64,000 bases of DNA from Nitrospira sp. (GTDB lineage: Bacteria; Nitrospirota; Nitrospiria; Nitrospirales; Nitrospiraceae): the NCBI GenBank assembly GCA_030653545.1, contig JAURZE010000013.1:1-64000 (forward strand), in the 5' to 3' direction. Position numbers and translations under genes: made by a program. Under the pieces are notes generated by a model. It did not search any database. It saw nothing but the letters and a program-made list of their open reading frames with translations, and had not been told where the DNA came from. Shown piece after piece: positions 35,080-43,249 of this stretch (positions are counted from its first letter, which is position 1; every line of letters starts with the position of its first letter).

Positions 35080-35397
35080 CTAGATCAGAACAGGGGGACC
35101 GCGAGAGGGATCGACGAAGAGGGACACCGATCGGAGCGGGGATTCAAACAGAAGATCGACGGTGGCACGCAACACCGCAACCGTGACCGTGAGATGGGCG
35201 GACTGCAACGAAGTCCCGGCCACATGGTCGAGCCAGGCACAGAGATCCGATTCACTATGGTGCGAATCAGTCGGGAGGGCGAGGTCGTGCTCGATCAGGA
35301 GTGGATTCAGCGCCAGCGCGAGCGCAAGGTACACTGCTGCCAATCCTAGACGAATCAGGACTGATGATGAGGCGCTTACTGACATTGCGGGCACCAT
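35080..35397 (-). CDS. Small membrane-anchored protein, paralogue 1 of a local family
   Basis: 105 residues from ATG 35397 with GGAG eight bases upstream. Hydrophobic helix [23 protein letters not shown], then [20 protein letters not shown] and C-terminal DPSRGPP. Clearly the same family as 23671-23985 and 16774-17127. It overlaps the 3' end of the Fur-family regulator by 22 bases, so it belongs to the regulator's operon. Likely anchored in the membrane with the His/Cys region outside. Function unknown. Confidence 0.72.
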   Translation of the reverse strand: MVPAMSVSASSSVLIRLGLAAVYLALALALNPLLIEHDLALPTDSHHSESDLCAWLDHVAGTSLQSAHLTVTVAVLRATVDLLFESPLRSVSLFVDPSRGPPVLI

Positions 35398-35792
35398 CCA
35401 AAAAACTCCAACGCGTGCCCTTCGATCGCAAACTTGGTTTGCCGCTCGACCAATTCCGTCAGTTTCTTGAGCGGACAGAGCATCAGATCGACGATCCGGC
35501 CGCACCCGCGACATTGGATATGGTGGTGATGCTCGCGGCCATGACGGACCTCGTACCGCATCTGCCCTTCATGGAGCCCGACCGGATTCACCAGCCCGAG
35601 TTCCTGCAGCATGGCGACATTTCTATAGACCGTGACCAAATCCACCGCCGCCTTCGCCCTCTTCAGCCGATCAGCGATCTCGGCCACCGTAATGGGCAGC
35701 GTGCTCTGCTCCAGAATGGCGAGAATGGCCTTCCTGGGCTTCGTCAGCTTTTTCCCGCCGGCGCGCAAACTATCGAGAATGGATTCGGCCAT
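35376..35792 (-). CDS. zur: Fur-family regulator, probably Zur
   Basis: 138 residues from ATG 35792. N-terminal winged helix (LTKPRKAILAILEQ, LVTVYRNVAMLQELGLV) and C-terminal dimer domain with the His cluster REHHHHIQCRGCG (C94, C97) and a terminal CPQC (C134, C137), the structural zinc site. Fur, Zur and Nur cannot be separated by sequence alone, but the downstream genes (zinc-free ribosomal proteins, COG0523, ZIP) argue strongly for Zur, which represses them when zinc is sufficient. It is the first gene of the island and probably represses itself through the palindrome upstream. Confidence 0.88.
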   Translation of the reverse strand: MAESILDSLRAGGKKLTKPRKAILAILEQSTLPITVAEIADRLKRAKAAVDLVTVYRNVAMLQELGLVNPVGLHEGQMRYEVRHGREHHHHIQCRGCGRIVDLMLCPLKKLTELVERQTKFAIEGHALEFFGWCPQCQ

Positions 35793-35803
35793 CGGCAATT
35801 CCT

Positions 35804-35824
35804 AATTGCAAGTGAGTTGCATTT
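35804..35824. promoter_or_regulatory. Fur-family operator (probable Zur box) before zur
   Basis: AATTGCAA-GTGAG-TTGCATTT is an inverted repeat of 8-base halves (7 of 8 pair) with a 5-base spacer, 12 bases before the regulator's start codon. TTGCAA-N5-TTGCAA-type sites are used by some Fur-family regulators. I found no second clear copy elsewhere in the window, so it may be the single control point for a long transcript, or other sites may be more diverged. Confidence 0.6.
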
Positions 35825-35914
35825 ACCATCCTGCCTCCATTGCTGTCAAGTGCCCTTTATCGAGGTCAGCCGATCTCGTCATCACCCCGATCAGCATGCT
35901 AGGATGCCACCACG

Positions 35915-36694
35915 ATGCTTATCGACACGCACACCCATCTCGACGACGCCCGCTACAACGATGACCGCGACGCGATGATCGCGCGGGCGCGCGAGGCCGG
36001 CGTGGACAATTTCATCACCATCGGTTGCGACCTTGCCACAAGCCAGTCTGCGGTTGCGTTGGCCGATCAGCACGATTTCGTCTATGCCTCGATCGGCGTG
36101 CACCCGCATGAGGTGAAGCACATTCAAGACACCTGGTACGACGAATTCCGCCGGCTGGCCAGGAATCGGAAAGTCGTGGCCTACGGCGAAATCGGGTTGG
36201 ACTACCACTACAATCACTCGTCGCCGAAAGAGCAGCGCGACCGGTTTCGCGAACAGATTCAGCTCGCGCACGAACTCCGGCTCCCGGTGATCATTCACAC
36301 CAGGGAGGCCGACGCGGATACGGTCACAATCTTACGGGAAGAGAAGGCGTCTGAAGTCGGCGGGGTGTTTCACTGCTTTTCAGGGAATGCGGCACTGGCG
36401 AAGGAGGCGCTCGATCTGGGATTTTATCTGTCGTTCTCCGGCATTCTGACGTTCCCGAGCGCCACGGCACTGCGTGACATTGCGAAGACCGTTCCGCTGG
36501 ATCGACTCTTGATCGAAACTGACTGCCCCTATCTCACGCCGGTCCCTTTTCGCGGGAAGCGCAATGAACCGGCCTATGTCGCGCATGTCGCGCAACAGCT
36601 GGCCACCGTTCGGGCCGATGAAGTCGCCATGTCGCCCGAGAAGATCGCCCTCGCCACCACCCGCAACGCCAAGCGCCTGTTCAAAATCGCTTGA
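35915..36694 (+). CDS. tatD: TatD-family metal-dependent hydrolase
   Basis: 259 residues of the TIM-barrel TatD DNase family. Metal ligands are seen in DTHTHLDD, GEIGLDYHY, IHTREA, FHCFSG and ETDCPYLTPVP. These enzymes act as 3'-5' exonucleases or D-aminoacyl-tRNA hydrolases. Begins a plus-strand series, 123 bases from zur in the opposite direction. Its last 14 bases overlap the NYN gene on the other strand. Confidence 0.94.
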   Translation: MLIDTHTHLDDARYNDDRDAMIARAREAGVDNFITIGCDLATSQSAVALADQHDFVYASIGVHPHEVKHIQDTWYDEFRRLARNRKVVAYGEIGLDYHYNHSSPKEQRDRFREQIQLAHELRLPVIIHTREADADTVTILREEKASEVGGVFHCFSGNAALAKEALDLGFYLSFSGILTFPSATALRDIAKTVPLDRLLIETDCPYLTPVPFRGKRNEPAYVAHVAQQLATVRADEVAMSPEKIALATTRNAKRLFKIA

Positions 36695-37196
36695 GCTGAC
36701 GGTTCCGTTCACGGACCGCCTTCGGCAGCTTCCTCGGGTTACCTTTCTTCTCCGGTCCCCGGCGGGGTCGTTCGTCCTCTCCCGAATCCAGCTCTTTCCC
36801 CTGGATCCTCCCTGACGACAGTCCGCTCCCTGCCAATTTGCTCATAAACAACTGCGCAGTCATCACCGTCGCGCCATGCGCCTTGGCCGTGGCCACGATC
36901 TCATGATCCGAGCTCACCACAGCACAAGCCGATCCATACTCGCGCGCAAGCCGCTGAATAACCTGATCGGCCTTCTCGCCCCGGCGTGAGTAGATCACCT
37001 GAACCCCTGCGCGATGCTCGCGATGTTCGACGGGATACCCCTGTTGCCAGCCGTCGAACACGACGGTCAACGGATGCCCCTTGCGATGCCGATAGGCGGC
37101 CAGGTCGTGCAACAGCGACTCCCTGGCCATCTCAGACTTCGCGGCAGACTGGGCCCCGAGCAGGTTATAGCCATCAATGATAAGATGAGTCGCCAT
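36681..37196 (-). CDS. NYN-domain ribonuclease, YacP/Rae1-like
   Basis: 171 residues. IIDGYNLLG at the start, LTVVFDGWQQG, VIYSRRGEKADQVIQRLAREYG and AVVSSDHEIVATAKAHGA give the acidic residues of the NYN/PIN fold. Rae1 of Bacillus cleaves mRNA in the ribosome A site; most homologues are uncharacterised. A basic C-terminal tail (RRGPEKKGNPRKLPKAVRER) suits RNA binding. It faces tatD with a 14-base overlap at the 3' ends. Confidence 0.9.
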   Translation of the reverse strand: MATHLIIDGYNLLGAQSAAKSEMARESLLHDLAAYRHRKGHPLTVVFDGWQQGYPVEHREHRAGVQVIYSRRGEKADQVIQRLAREYGSACAVVSSDHEIVATAKAHGATVMTAQLFMSKLAGSGLSSGRIQGKELDSGEDERPRRGPEKKGNPRKLPKAVRERNRQLKRF

Positions 37197-37315
37197 AGGC
37201 TCACGCTACCGGGCGGGTTCCCCTCTGTCAATGCCAGGAAGGAACTGGTGCAACGGCTTGACAAGTGATGAAACATCTGAGAAAAGTTTTTATCCCCTAC
37301 AATTAATATAGGCAC

Positions 37316-38596
37316 ATGCGACTACGATCTCGGCAGGCTTTCCCGTTCCGCATCTCTCTCGCATCCCTGTGCCTGCTCGCCCTCACGCTGGGCCTCCTGA
37401 CCGGAGGATTCGACCAGGCGTTTGCGGCCGCTTCCGACGCCCGTTCTCATCGCCCCCACAAAAGTAAAACCAAAGGCACCCCGGCCTCAATGATGCCGGC
37501 CACCGTGCAAAACTTTCGCGTGTTCTCCACCCCTGAGCGAACCAGGCTCGTGCTCGATCTGGATCGCCACACGAAGGTGACCGAACTCAAATCGGCGGAC
37601 TCGGATGACGTGGTATTTTTCCTTCCCCATGCCACGATGAGCCAGGCCGCCAGGCACAGACTCGATCGCGGAGTCATTCCGGCCCCGTTTCAGATTTCGC
37701 AGACCACCGCCGGGGCCGTCACTGTGGCAGTGCCGACGCGCGCTATCCGCCGTTACAAACAATTCTCTCTCGAGAACCCTGCGCGGCTGGTAGTGGACGT
37801 GATCCCGGGCATCGCCGTTCCGGACGCCCCCGCATCGAATCCGGCTCCACCCGCCCCACCGGCTCCGAGCACGTTCGAGCCGCCGCCGCAGCCGACGATT
37901 CCCCAGGCCAAGTCGTTCAAGACCATCGTGCTCGATCCCGGTCACGGCGGGAAAGATCCCGGTGCGCGCGGCCGTCGCGGCACGGAGGAAAAAGACATTA
38001 CGCTGAAAGTGGCGTTGCAACTGCGTGATCGGCTCAGCAAGCAGCCCGGTGTGCGTGTCTTGATGACACGCGACCAGGATGTTTTCGTCGAATTGGAAGA
38101 ACGGGCCAAGTTCGCCAACAGCCATGACGCCGATCTTTTCGTCTCCATCCACGTGAATTCCCATCCCTCCCGGTCGGTCAAGGGCATCGAGATTTACCAT
38201 TTTGGAGAAGCGAAAGATCAGCGGGCCCTGGAGGTCGCCGCCCGCGAAAACGGCACGCCTTTGAGTAGTACCGGAGTGGGCTGGGAATACCTGGTCGCTG
38301 ATTTGCTCACGGCGAAAAAGATCGAGGAGTCGCTCGAACTCGCCTGGACCGCCAAGGAATCTCTCGTGACGCATATGAACGGTCACTACACCGTCACCGA
38401 CCACGGGGTAAAAACTGCGCCATTCTATGTGCTTCGCCATACCAGCATGCCCAGCATCCTGGCTGAAATCGCGTTTATCTCCAATCCATCGGAAGAAGAC
38501 TTGCTGCGCAAGAATACGTTCATCCGCGATGTGGCCGACTCGCTGCTGAACGGCGTGAAATCATTCCTGGCCACCGGCAAGCCGACCGCACGGTAA
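37316..38596 (+). CDS. amiC: N-acetylmuramoyl-L-alanine amidase with AMIN domain
   Basis: 426 residues. Signal region to about residue 40, then an AMIN domain (VQNFRVFSTPERTRLVLDLDR, ENPARLVVDVIPG), a Pro-rich linker and an Amidase_3 catalytic domain: KTIVLDPGHGGKDPGARG, the EEKDI Glu, LFVSIHVNSHPS, and AEIAFISNPSEED. It cuts peptidoglycan stems during cell division and is exported. The 119 bases before it are AT-rich near the gene (TTATCCCCTACAATTAATATAGG) and probably contain the promoter. truA follows after 28 bases. Confidence 0.95.
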   Translation: MRLRSRQAFPFRISLASLCLLALTLGLLTGGFDQAFAAASDARSHRPHKSKTKGTPASMMPATVQNFRVFSTPERTRLVLDLDRHTKVTELKSADSDDVVFFLPHATMSQAARHRLDRGVIPAPFQISQTTAGAVTVAVPTRAIRRYKQFSLENPARLVVDVIPGIAVPDAPASNPAPPAPPAPSTFEPPPQPTIPQAKSFKTIVLDPGHGGKDPGARGRRGTEEKDITLKVALQLRDRLSKQPGVRVLMTRDQDVFVELEERAKFANSHDADLFVSIHVNSHPSRSVKGIEIYHFGEAKDQRALEVAARENGTPLSSTGVGWEYLVADLLTAKKIEESLELAWTAKESLVTHMNGHYTVTDHGVKTAPFYVLRHTSMPSILAEIAFISNPSEEDLLRKNTFIRDVADSLLNGVKSFLATGKPTAR

Positions 38597-38624
38597 CCCG
38601 CTCGCCGCACCTTCAGGCCATGGC

Positions 38625-39359
38625 ATGCCAACAATCAAGCTGACACTGGAATACGACGGCACGCACTACGCCGGCTGGCAGCGTCAACTCAATCAACCAA
38701 CCATTCAAGAAGCGGTCGAAACCGCGATCAGAAACGTGACGCAACAGACGATCTCCGTCGTCGCCGCCGGACGCACCGACGCCGGTGTGCACGCGCTGGG
38801 ACAGGTCGTCAGCTTTCGCATCGACCGGGACATGACGGCCTATGACTGGACGATGGCGTTGAACGCCCATCTCCCTCCCGATATTTCAGTCCGCGCCGTC
38901 GACTTTCCTCCTCCTGAGTTCCATGCCCGCTACAAAGCCACAGGCAAACTCTACCAATATCGGATCCTCAACCGGTCTCCGCGTCCTGCGTTGGGTCGAC
39001 AATTGGTCTGGCACGTCTACAAACCGTTGGACGATGCGGCGATGAACCAGGCAGCCCTGCACCTCATCGGTGCGCACGACTTCTCCTCCTTCGAAACGCA
39101 ACCGACCGAAAACGAAGATCCCATCTGCCATCTCCAACGCCTCGTCGTTATTCGCGATGGGCACGAACTCCGTATTGAAGCCTATGCCGACAGGTTTTTG
39201 AAACAGATGGTCCGCAGCATCGTAGGCACGTTGGTCGAAGTCGGCCAGGGGAAGCGTGCGCCGGAAAGTTTTGCTGCTGTTCTCGCCGCACGAGATCGCC
39301 GGAAAGCAGGGAAGACTGCGCCTCCCCAAGGGCTCTGCCTCATGCGGGTCGACTATTGA
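38625..39359 (+). CDS. truA: tRNA pseudouridine(38-40) synthase
   Basis: 244 residues, standard length. Starts KLTLEYDGTHYAGWQRQ; the catalytic Asp lies in AAGRTDAGVHALGQV; KRFLKQMVRS-type end is seen as DRFLKQMVRSIVGTLVEVGQG. Converts uridines 38-40 of the anticodon arm to pseudouridine. Start ATG 38625. Confidence 0.96.
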   Translation: MPTIKLTLEYDGTHYAGWQRQLNQPTIQEAVETAIRNVTQQTISVVAAGRTDAGVHALGQVVSFRIDRDMTAYDWTMALNAHLPPDISVRAVDFPPPEFHARYKATGKLYQYRILNRSPRPALGRQLVWHVYKPLDDAAMNQAALHLIGAHDFSSFETQPTENEDPICHLQRLVVIRDGHELRIEAYADRFLKQMVRSIVGTLVEVGQGKRAPESFAAVLAARDRRKAGKTAPPQGLCLMRVDY

Positions 39360-39448
39360 GGGCTAGGGCTGCTCCTTACAGACAACCACTAAGCATTTTG
39401 GTATAGTGCCCCGTCGATCCTTCACCCTCTCACACAAGGAGCATCACC

Positions 39449-39760
39449 ATGAAGATTGCCAGCCTGGTCGTCCTCTCACTCTTTTTGGCCGTGCTTGTGC
39501 TGCCCCCGGTGTCCAGCGAAGCTGCCGGCCAACCAAACAAGATGGCAACGTGTAATAAGGAAGCGAACGAGAAGGGGCTGGGAGAAGGGAAGGGTGACGA
39601 ACGGAAGGCGTTTATGAAGGAGTGCCTCTCCGCGAAACCGGCGAAAAGCGCGAAAACGGCTCAGCAGGAGAAGATGAAGGCGTGCAATAAAGAGGCGGGC
39701 GAGAAGACCTTGAAGGGCGACGAGCGGAAGAAGTTCATGAGCACCTGTCTATCAAACTAG
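39449..39760 (+). CDS. PsiF-repeat secreted protein
   Basis: 103 residues with a signal peptide (ends SSEAAG) and two PsiF repeats: MATCNKEANEKGLGEGKGDERKAFMKECL and MKACNKEAGEKTLKGDERKKFMSTCL. Each repeat carries two cysteines that may form a disulfide. PsiF is named from phosphate starvation in E. coli; its function is unknown. AAGGAGCATCACC precedes ATG 39449. A strong hairpin follows 20 bases after the stop. Confidence 0.92.
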   Translation: MKIASLVVLSLFLAVLVLPPVSSEAAGQPNKMATCNKEANEKGLGEGKGDERKAFMKECLSAKPAKSAKTAQQEKMKACNKEAGEKTLKGDERKKFMSTCLSN

Positions 39761-39780
39761 TCCGAACCAGCAGCGATACC

Positions 39781-39821
39781 CCGGCGCGGCTCCCGCCGCG
39801 CCGGATTCCATCCTTTCTTAT
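39781..39821 (+). terminator. Rho-independent-type terminator after the psiF-like gene
   Basis: CCGGCGCGGC pairs perfectly with GCCGCGCCGG around the loop TCCC (39781-39804), a 10-base GC stem followed by a T-rich stretch ATTCCATCCTTTCTTATTT. The tail is not a pure U-run, so efficiency is uncertain. No gene is seen from here to 40000. Confidence 0.75.
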
Positions 39822-40000
39822 TTACCCCTGCCAATTCGTCTGCAACGAGTCCTCTACTGCCATGCAATCAGCGCGCAAAGTGCTGCATACCTGAATTGAA
39901 AATGACACTGCAACGGAAGAGCTAGCAGGCTTCTGAAACACTCGGTGCGCGCGACAATGTGGCCTGAGTACTCCCTGCGCATTGAAACCAGAATTACCAC

Positions 40001-40126
40001 AGGATGCTCAAAAAGGCTGTCCAGCAAGGCCGCAGGCGAATCAAAACCGGAGGCGTACCCTCAGGGGTACGTTGAGGATTTTGATGAGCCGAGAACAACG
40101 CTGGCGGCCTTTTTCAGCATCCTGCT
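40001..40126. repeat. ~120-bp palindromic repeat, copy B
   Basis: AGGATGCT at 40001 pairs with AGCATCCT ending at 40123. The centre is GAGGCGTACCCTCAGGGGTACG, itself a perfect small hairpin. It matches copy A over its full length when A is reversed, with GTCCAGCAAGGCCGCAG and CGCTGGCGG conserved. The right end abuts and overlaps the TAG stop (40125-40127) of cysE. Together with the psiF terminator it fills the 364-base gap, where I see no gene. Confidence 0.85.
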
Positions 40127-40775
40127 AAAACGGCAGCTGGGAGTCGCGCTCTTCGAGCTTTTTGCGGAGTTCGATCAACTCCTGTTCAAGCGCGGTAAAC
40201 CGGTCGCTGATAGGATCGGGCAGGTTGGTTTGATCCATCGTGACATCGGGCAACCGTTCGCCCTGCGTCTTGATGACGCGGGCCGGGACGCCGATGACGG
40301 TGGAATTGGGCGGGACGTTTTTGATGACGACGGAATTTGCACCGATCTTGACGTTGTCGCCGATTTTGATGCCGCCGAGAATCTTGGCCCCGGCGCCGAC
40401 GACCACGTGATTACCCAGCGTCGGATGTCGCTTCCCGCGCTCTTTGCCGGTGCCGCCAAGCGTGACGCCTTGAAAGAGCGTGACATAATCACCGACTTCA
40501 GCCGTTTCACCGATCACGACACCCATGCCATGATCGATAAAAAATCCGGTCCCAATGGTGGCAGAGGGATGAATTTCAATACCGGTCAGCCAGCGGGCGA
40601 GTTGAGACAGCGCTCGCGGCACAAACGGCACACCGTAGGACTTCAACCAATGAGCGACTCGGTAGATGAGCAGCGCATGAAACCCGGCATAGGTCAGAAT
40701 GACCTCCAGTCGGCTGGTGGCCGCCGGATCCCGATCGAAGACGGCCTGGAGATCCTGTCGAATGGCTTTCAGCAT
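40125..40775 (-). CDS. cysE: Serine O-acetyltransferase
   Basis: 216 residues. Transfers acetyl from acetyl-CoA to serine, the first step of cysteine synthesis. N-terminal helical part [16 protein letters not shown], then the left-handed beta helix with [44 protein letters not shown], and hexapeptide repeats. A coiled C-terminal tail ([16 protein letters not shown]) extends beyond the short epsilon-type enzyme. Its stop lies inside repeat B. It follows ispF after 20 bases on the same strand. Confidence 0.95.
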   Translation of the reverse strand: MLKAIRQDLQAVFDRDPAATSRLEVILTYAGFHALLIYRVAHWLKSYGVPFVPRALSQLARWLTGIEIHPSATIGTGFFIDHGMGVVIGETAEVGDYVTLFQGVTLGGTGKERGKRHPTLGNHVVVGAGAKILGGIKIGDNVKIGANSVVIKNVPPNSTVIGVPARVIKTQGERLPDVTMDQTNLPDPISDRFTALEQELIELRKKLEERDSQLPF

Positions 40776-40795
40776 GATGCACTATCCTACGGCAG

Positions 40796-41281
40796 TCACA
40801 CCGCTTCAATCAAACAGACGGCATGGGCCTGCATGCCCTCTTCCCGTCCTACCGCATCAAGGCCTTCGCCGCTCTTCACTTTCACGTTCACTTGATCGGC
40901 GTCGATCCCCATGCCCTGCGCCATCTGTTTCTGCATGGCAGCAAGAAAGGTACTCAAGCGCGGAGCTTGGGCCACAATGATGGTATCGACATTGACGACC
41001 CGGTAGCCCTTCTTCGTCAGCTTCCCCATCACATCTTCGAGGAGCTTGAGGCTGGAGATCCCTTTGTACCTCTGATCGGAGCTGGGATAATGACGGCCTA
41101 AATCCCCTTCGCCCATCGCTCCCAGCAAGGCATCGCACACGGCATGGACCAGGACATCGGAGTCCGAATGGCCCAGCAGCCCTTTCGAGTGCGGCACCTC
41201 GATCCCGCCAAGAATCAGTTTTCGCCCGGCCCCAAGGGGATGCACGTCATACCCGCAGCCCACGCGAATCTTCGTCGCCAT
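40796..41281 (-). CDS. ispF: 2-C-methyl-D-erythritol 2,4-cyclodiphosphate synthase
   Basis: 161 residues from ATG 41281. VGCGYDVHPLGAGRKLILGG, HSDSDVLVHAVCDALLGA, DLGRHYPSSD and the ending VKVKSGEGLDAVGR are the full set of IspF motifs, including the zinc ligands. Performs the cyclisation step of the MEP isoprenoid pathway. ATG overlaps the ispD stop by one base (TAATG). A longer frame to 41410 lies inside ispD and is rejected. Confidence 0.96.
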   Translation of the reverse strand: MATKIRVGCGYDVHPLGAGRKLILGGIEVPHSKGLLGHSDSDVLVHAVCDALLGAMGEGDLGRHYPSSDQRYKGISSLKLLEDVMGKLTKKGYRVVNVDTIIVAQAPRLSTFLAAMQKQMAQGMGIDADQVNVKVKSGEGLDAVGREEGMQAHAVCLIEAV

Positions 41282-42027
41282 TACGATCCTCCCGAACGCG
41301 CGGCAGTGCGGGAGCCCAAGATCGCTTCCCCAATCACCATATCTTCCGGTCGCGTTACCTTGATGTTTTCTCCGCTGCCTTCCACGACCATCACGGGATG
41401 GCCGACCCATTCAAACAGAAACGCATCGTCCGTTGCATGCACCGATTCCGCATGCGCCTTGCGATGTGCCGCCTGCAGCCAGTCACACCGGAATGCCTGC
41501 GGCGTCTGCGCCAGCCATAGCGGCTGGCGATCGACTGTGCGCTCAATGCGATGTTCAGCCCCGACCTGTTTCACCGTGTCACGCATGGGGAGCGCGATGA
41601 TGGCACCGCCATGCCGGCGTGCTGCCGCCACCACCTCCGCGACCATCTGCTCCGTCAGAAACGGACGAACCGCATCGTGCACGACGACGATTTCCGTTTC
41701 ATCCGGGACATGTTCGAGGGCATGGCGAACGGAGTCCTGCCGCTCCCGTCCGCCCGGAACCACTTTAGTGATTTTCGAAAATCCGTACCGCACGGCCAAA
41801 TCGTTCAGACAATAGTCGAGATCGGCTTGCGGAACGGCGAGGATGATCTGATCAATACACGGGGAAGACTGCAGCACGCGCAGAGAATGAACGACAAGCG
41901 GCTCACCGCCTAACGCGAGGAACTGCTTCGGAACTGAGCCGCCCATCCGCAGCCCTTTGCCGGCTGCGGGGACGACCGCGACCACACGTCTATCCACGAG
42001 CGACTTGCAGCTCCTCTCGCTCGGCAT
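41281..42027 (-). CDS. ispD: 2-C-methyl-D-erythritol 4-phosphate cytidylyltransferase
   Basis: 248 residues. [24 protein letters not shown] is the nucleotide-binding start; [33 protein letters not shown] and TDDAFLFEW complete the set. Attaches CMP to methylerythritol phosphate in the MEP pathway. The start overlaps the preceding PIN-TRAM gene by 38 bases; a slightly later start is possible, as the first 10 residues are not conserved. Confidence 0.95.
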   Translation of the reverse strand: MPSERSCKSLVDRRVVAVVPAAGKGLRMGGSVPKQFLALGGEPLVVHSLRVLQSSPCIDQIILAVPQADLDYCLNDLAVRYGFSKITKVVPGGRERQDSVRHALEHVPDETEIVVVHDAVRPFLTEQMVAEVVAAARRHGGAIIALPMRDTVKQVGAEHRIERTVDRQPLWLAQTPQAFRCDWLQAAHRKAHAESVHATDDAFLFEWVGHPVMVVEGSGENIKVTRPEDMVIGEAILGSRTAARSGGS

Positions 42028-43015
42028 CTTCCTTCAAGCGGGTAAAAATCATACGCCCGGCGGTCGTCTGCAACACACTGGTCACCACGACATCGACATT
42101 GCGGCCGATACACCGTCGGGCATTGTCGACGACGATCATCGTGCCGTCGTCGAGATAGGCCACGCCCTGACCGGCTTCTTTGCCTTCCTTCAAGACGAAC
42201 ACCCGAATGGTCTCTCCCGGCAAGACGACCGGCCGAAGCGCATTGCAGAGCTCATTGATATTGAGCACCCGAACACCCTGCAACTCGGCGACCTTATTCA
42301 AGTTCAAATCATTCGTCATGATGCGCGCGCCCTTCTTCTTGGCAAAGACGACCAGCTTCGCATCCACTTCCTTCACATTCGGGAAGTCTTCTTCCACAAC
42401 CTGCACATCGATATCCGCCATTTTCTGAATCTTATTGAGAATATCAAGTCCACGGCGGCCGCGGGCGCGCTTCAGCGAGTCCGACGAATCCGCGATATGC
42501 TGCAATTCGTGCAGAATAAACTGCGGAACGAAAAACGTGCCTTCCAGAAAGCCCGTCTCACACAGATCGGCGACACGACCATCGATGATGACGCTCGTAT
42601 CGAGCACCTTGAGACTATTCGAACTGCCGGAGAGATCGGTTGCCCGTGGCTGAGACACGGGAAACTGTTCCTGCCCGAATCGCGCCCCTAGCACCAAACC
42701 CAGATAGGGAAACCCGAGGAGAAACACCAGTCCGCCGATGTGAAACAGGAACGTCTGCACATCGAAGATTTCACCGCCAACCCACTCAACCAGCCCGGTC
42801 ATCAGAAGCCCGACTGCCAGACCCGCCGTCGCACCGACAATGATACCGAATGACAACGTCCGTAACGCGTATTCACCGACGACGATGAGACCACCGGTCA
42901 CCGCCCCGATCCCAAACCCATACAACCAGAACGCACCACTGGCGCCTTCGGCACGCAAAAACAAAACCATGCCGGCCAGCGCACTGAGAAGGATAAATAT
43001 GGCTCGCGATATCAT
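41990..43015 (-). CDS. Membrane PIN-TRAM protein (YacL-like)
   Basis: 341 residues. Four hydrophobic helices (about residues 1-110) are followed by a cytoplasmic PIN domain, with Asp residues in [41 protein letters not shown], and by a TRAM domain ([38 protein letters not shown]). Conserved in many bacteria next to ispD. Probably an RNA-acting protein on the membrane; activity is not well defined. Overlaps ispD. Confidence 0.93.
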   Translation of the reverse strand: MISRAIFILLSALAGMVLFLRAEGASGAFWLYGFGIGAVTGGLIVVGEYALRTLSFGIIVGATAGLAVGLLMTGLVEWVGGEIFDVQTFLFHIGGLVFLLGFPYLGLVLGARFGQEQFPVSQPRATDLSGSSNSLKVLDTSVIIDGRVADLCETGFLEGTFFVPQFILHELQHIADSSDSLKRARGRRGLDILNKIQKMADIDVQVVEEDFPNVKEVDAKLVVFAKKKGARIMTNDLNLNKVAELQGVRVLNINELCNALRPVVLPGETIRVFVLKEGKEAGQGVAYLDDGTMIVVDNARRCIGRNVDVVVTSVLQTTAGRMIFTRLKEDAEREELQVARG

Positions 43016-43067
43016 ACCGGAACCCCCTCTCCCTCATGGCACCCATCCGGGCACCCTCTCACTATGT

Positions 43068-43249
43068 CATGGGCGGGATTATGCGATAGATCGTCCGCCC
43101 CTGTCCCCTCACTCATTTTCTTCATGACATCGGCAAAGCAGGGTCCACCTCTGGCGCTTCATGGGCGGGGATATGCGATGCATCGTCCGCCCTTATCCCC
43201 ACCCATTTTCTTCATGACATCGGCGAAGCAGGGTCCGCCTCTGGCGCTT
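43068..43249. repeat. Two tandem ~91-bp copies derived from the htrA 3' end
   Basis: CATGGGCGG...GGCGCTT occurs at 43068-43159 and again at 43160-43249, and the next CATGGGCGG at 43250 is the beginning (reverse direction) of the htrA coding end. The first ~40 bases of each copy match the last codons of htrA (around GRTIYLTLRP and stop), and the rest (CATTTTCTTCATGACATCGGC...) is shared between the two copies. The 233-base gap between htrA and the PIN-TRAM gene therefore consists mostly of duplicated sequence. Confidence 0.85.

Noticed and set aside
37258-37303. TTGACA at 37258 and TACAAT at 37298 as a sigma-70 promoter for amiC
   Set aside because: The spacing is 34 bases, twice the normal value, so they are not one promoter.
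41282-41410. Longer ispF start
   Set aside because: Lies within ispD and the added residues do not resemble the family; ATG 41281 begins the conserved part.
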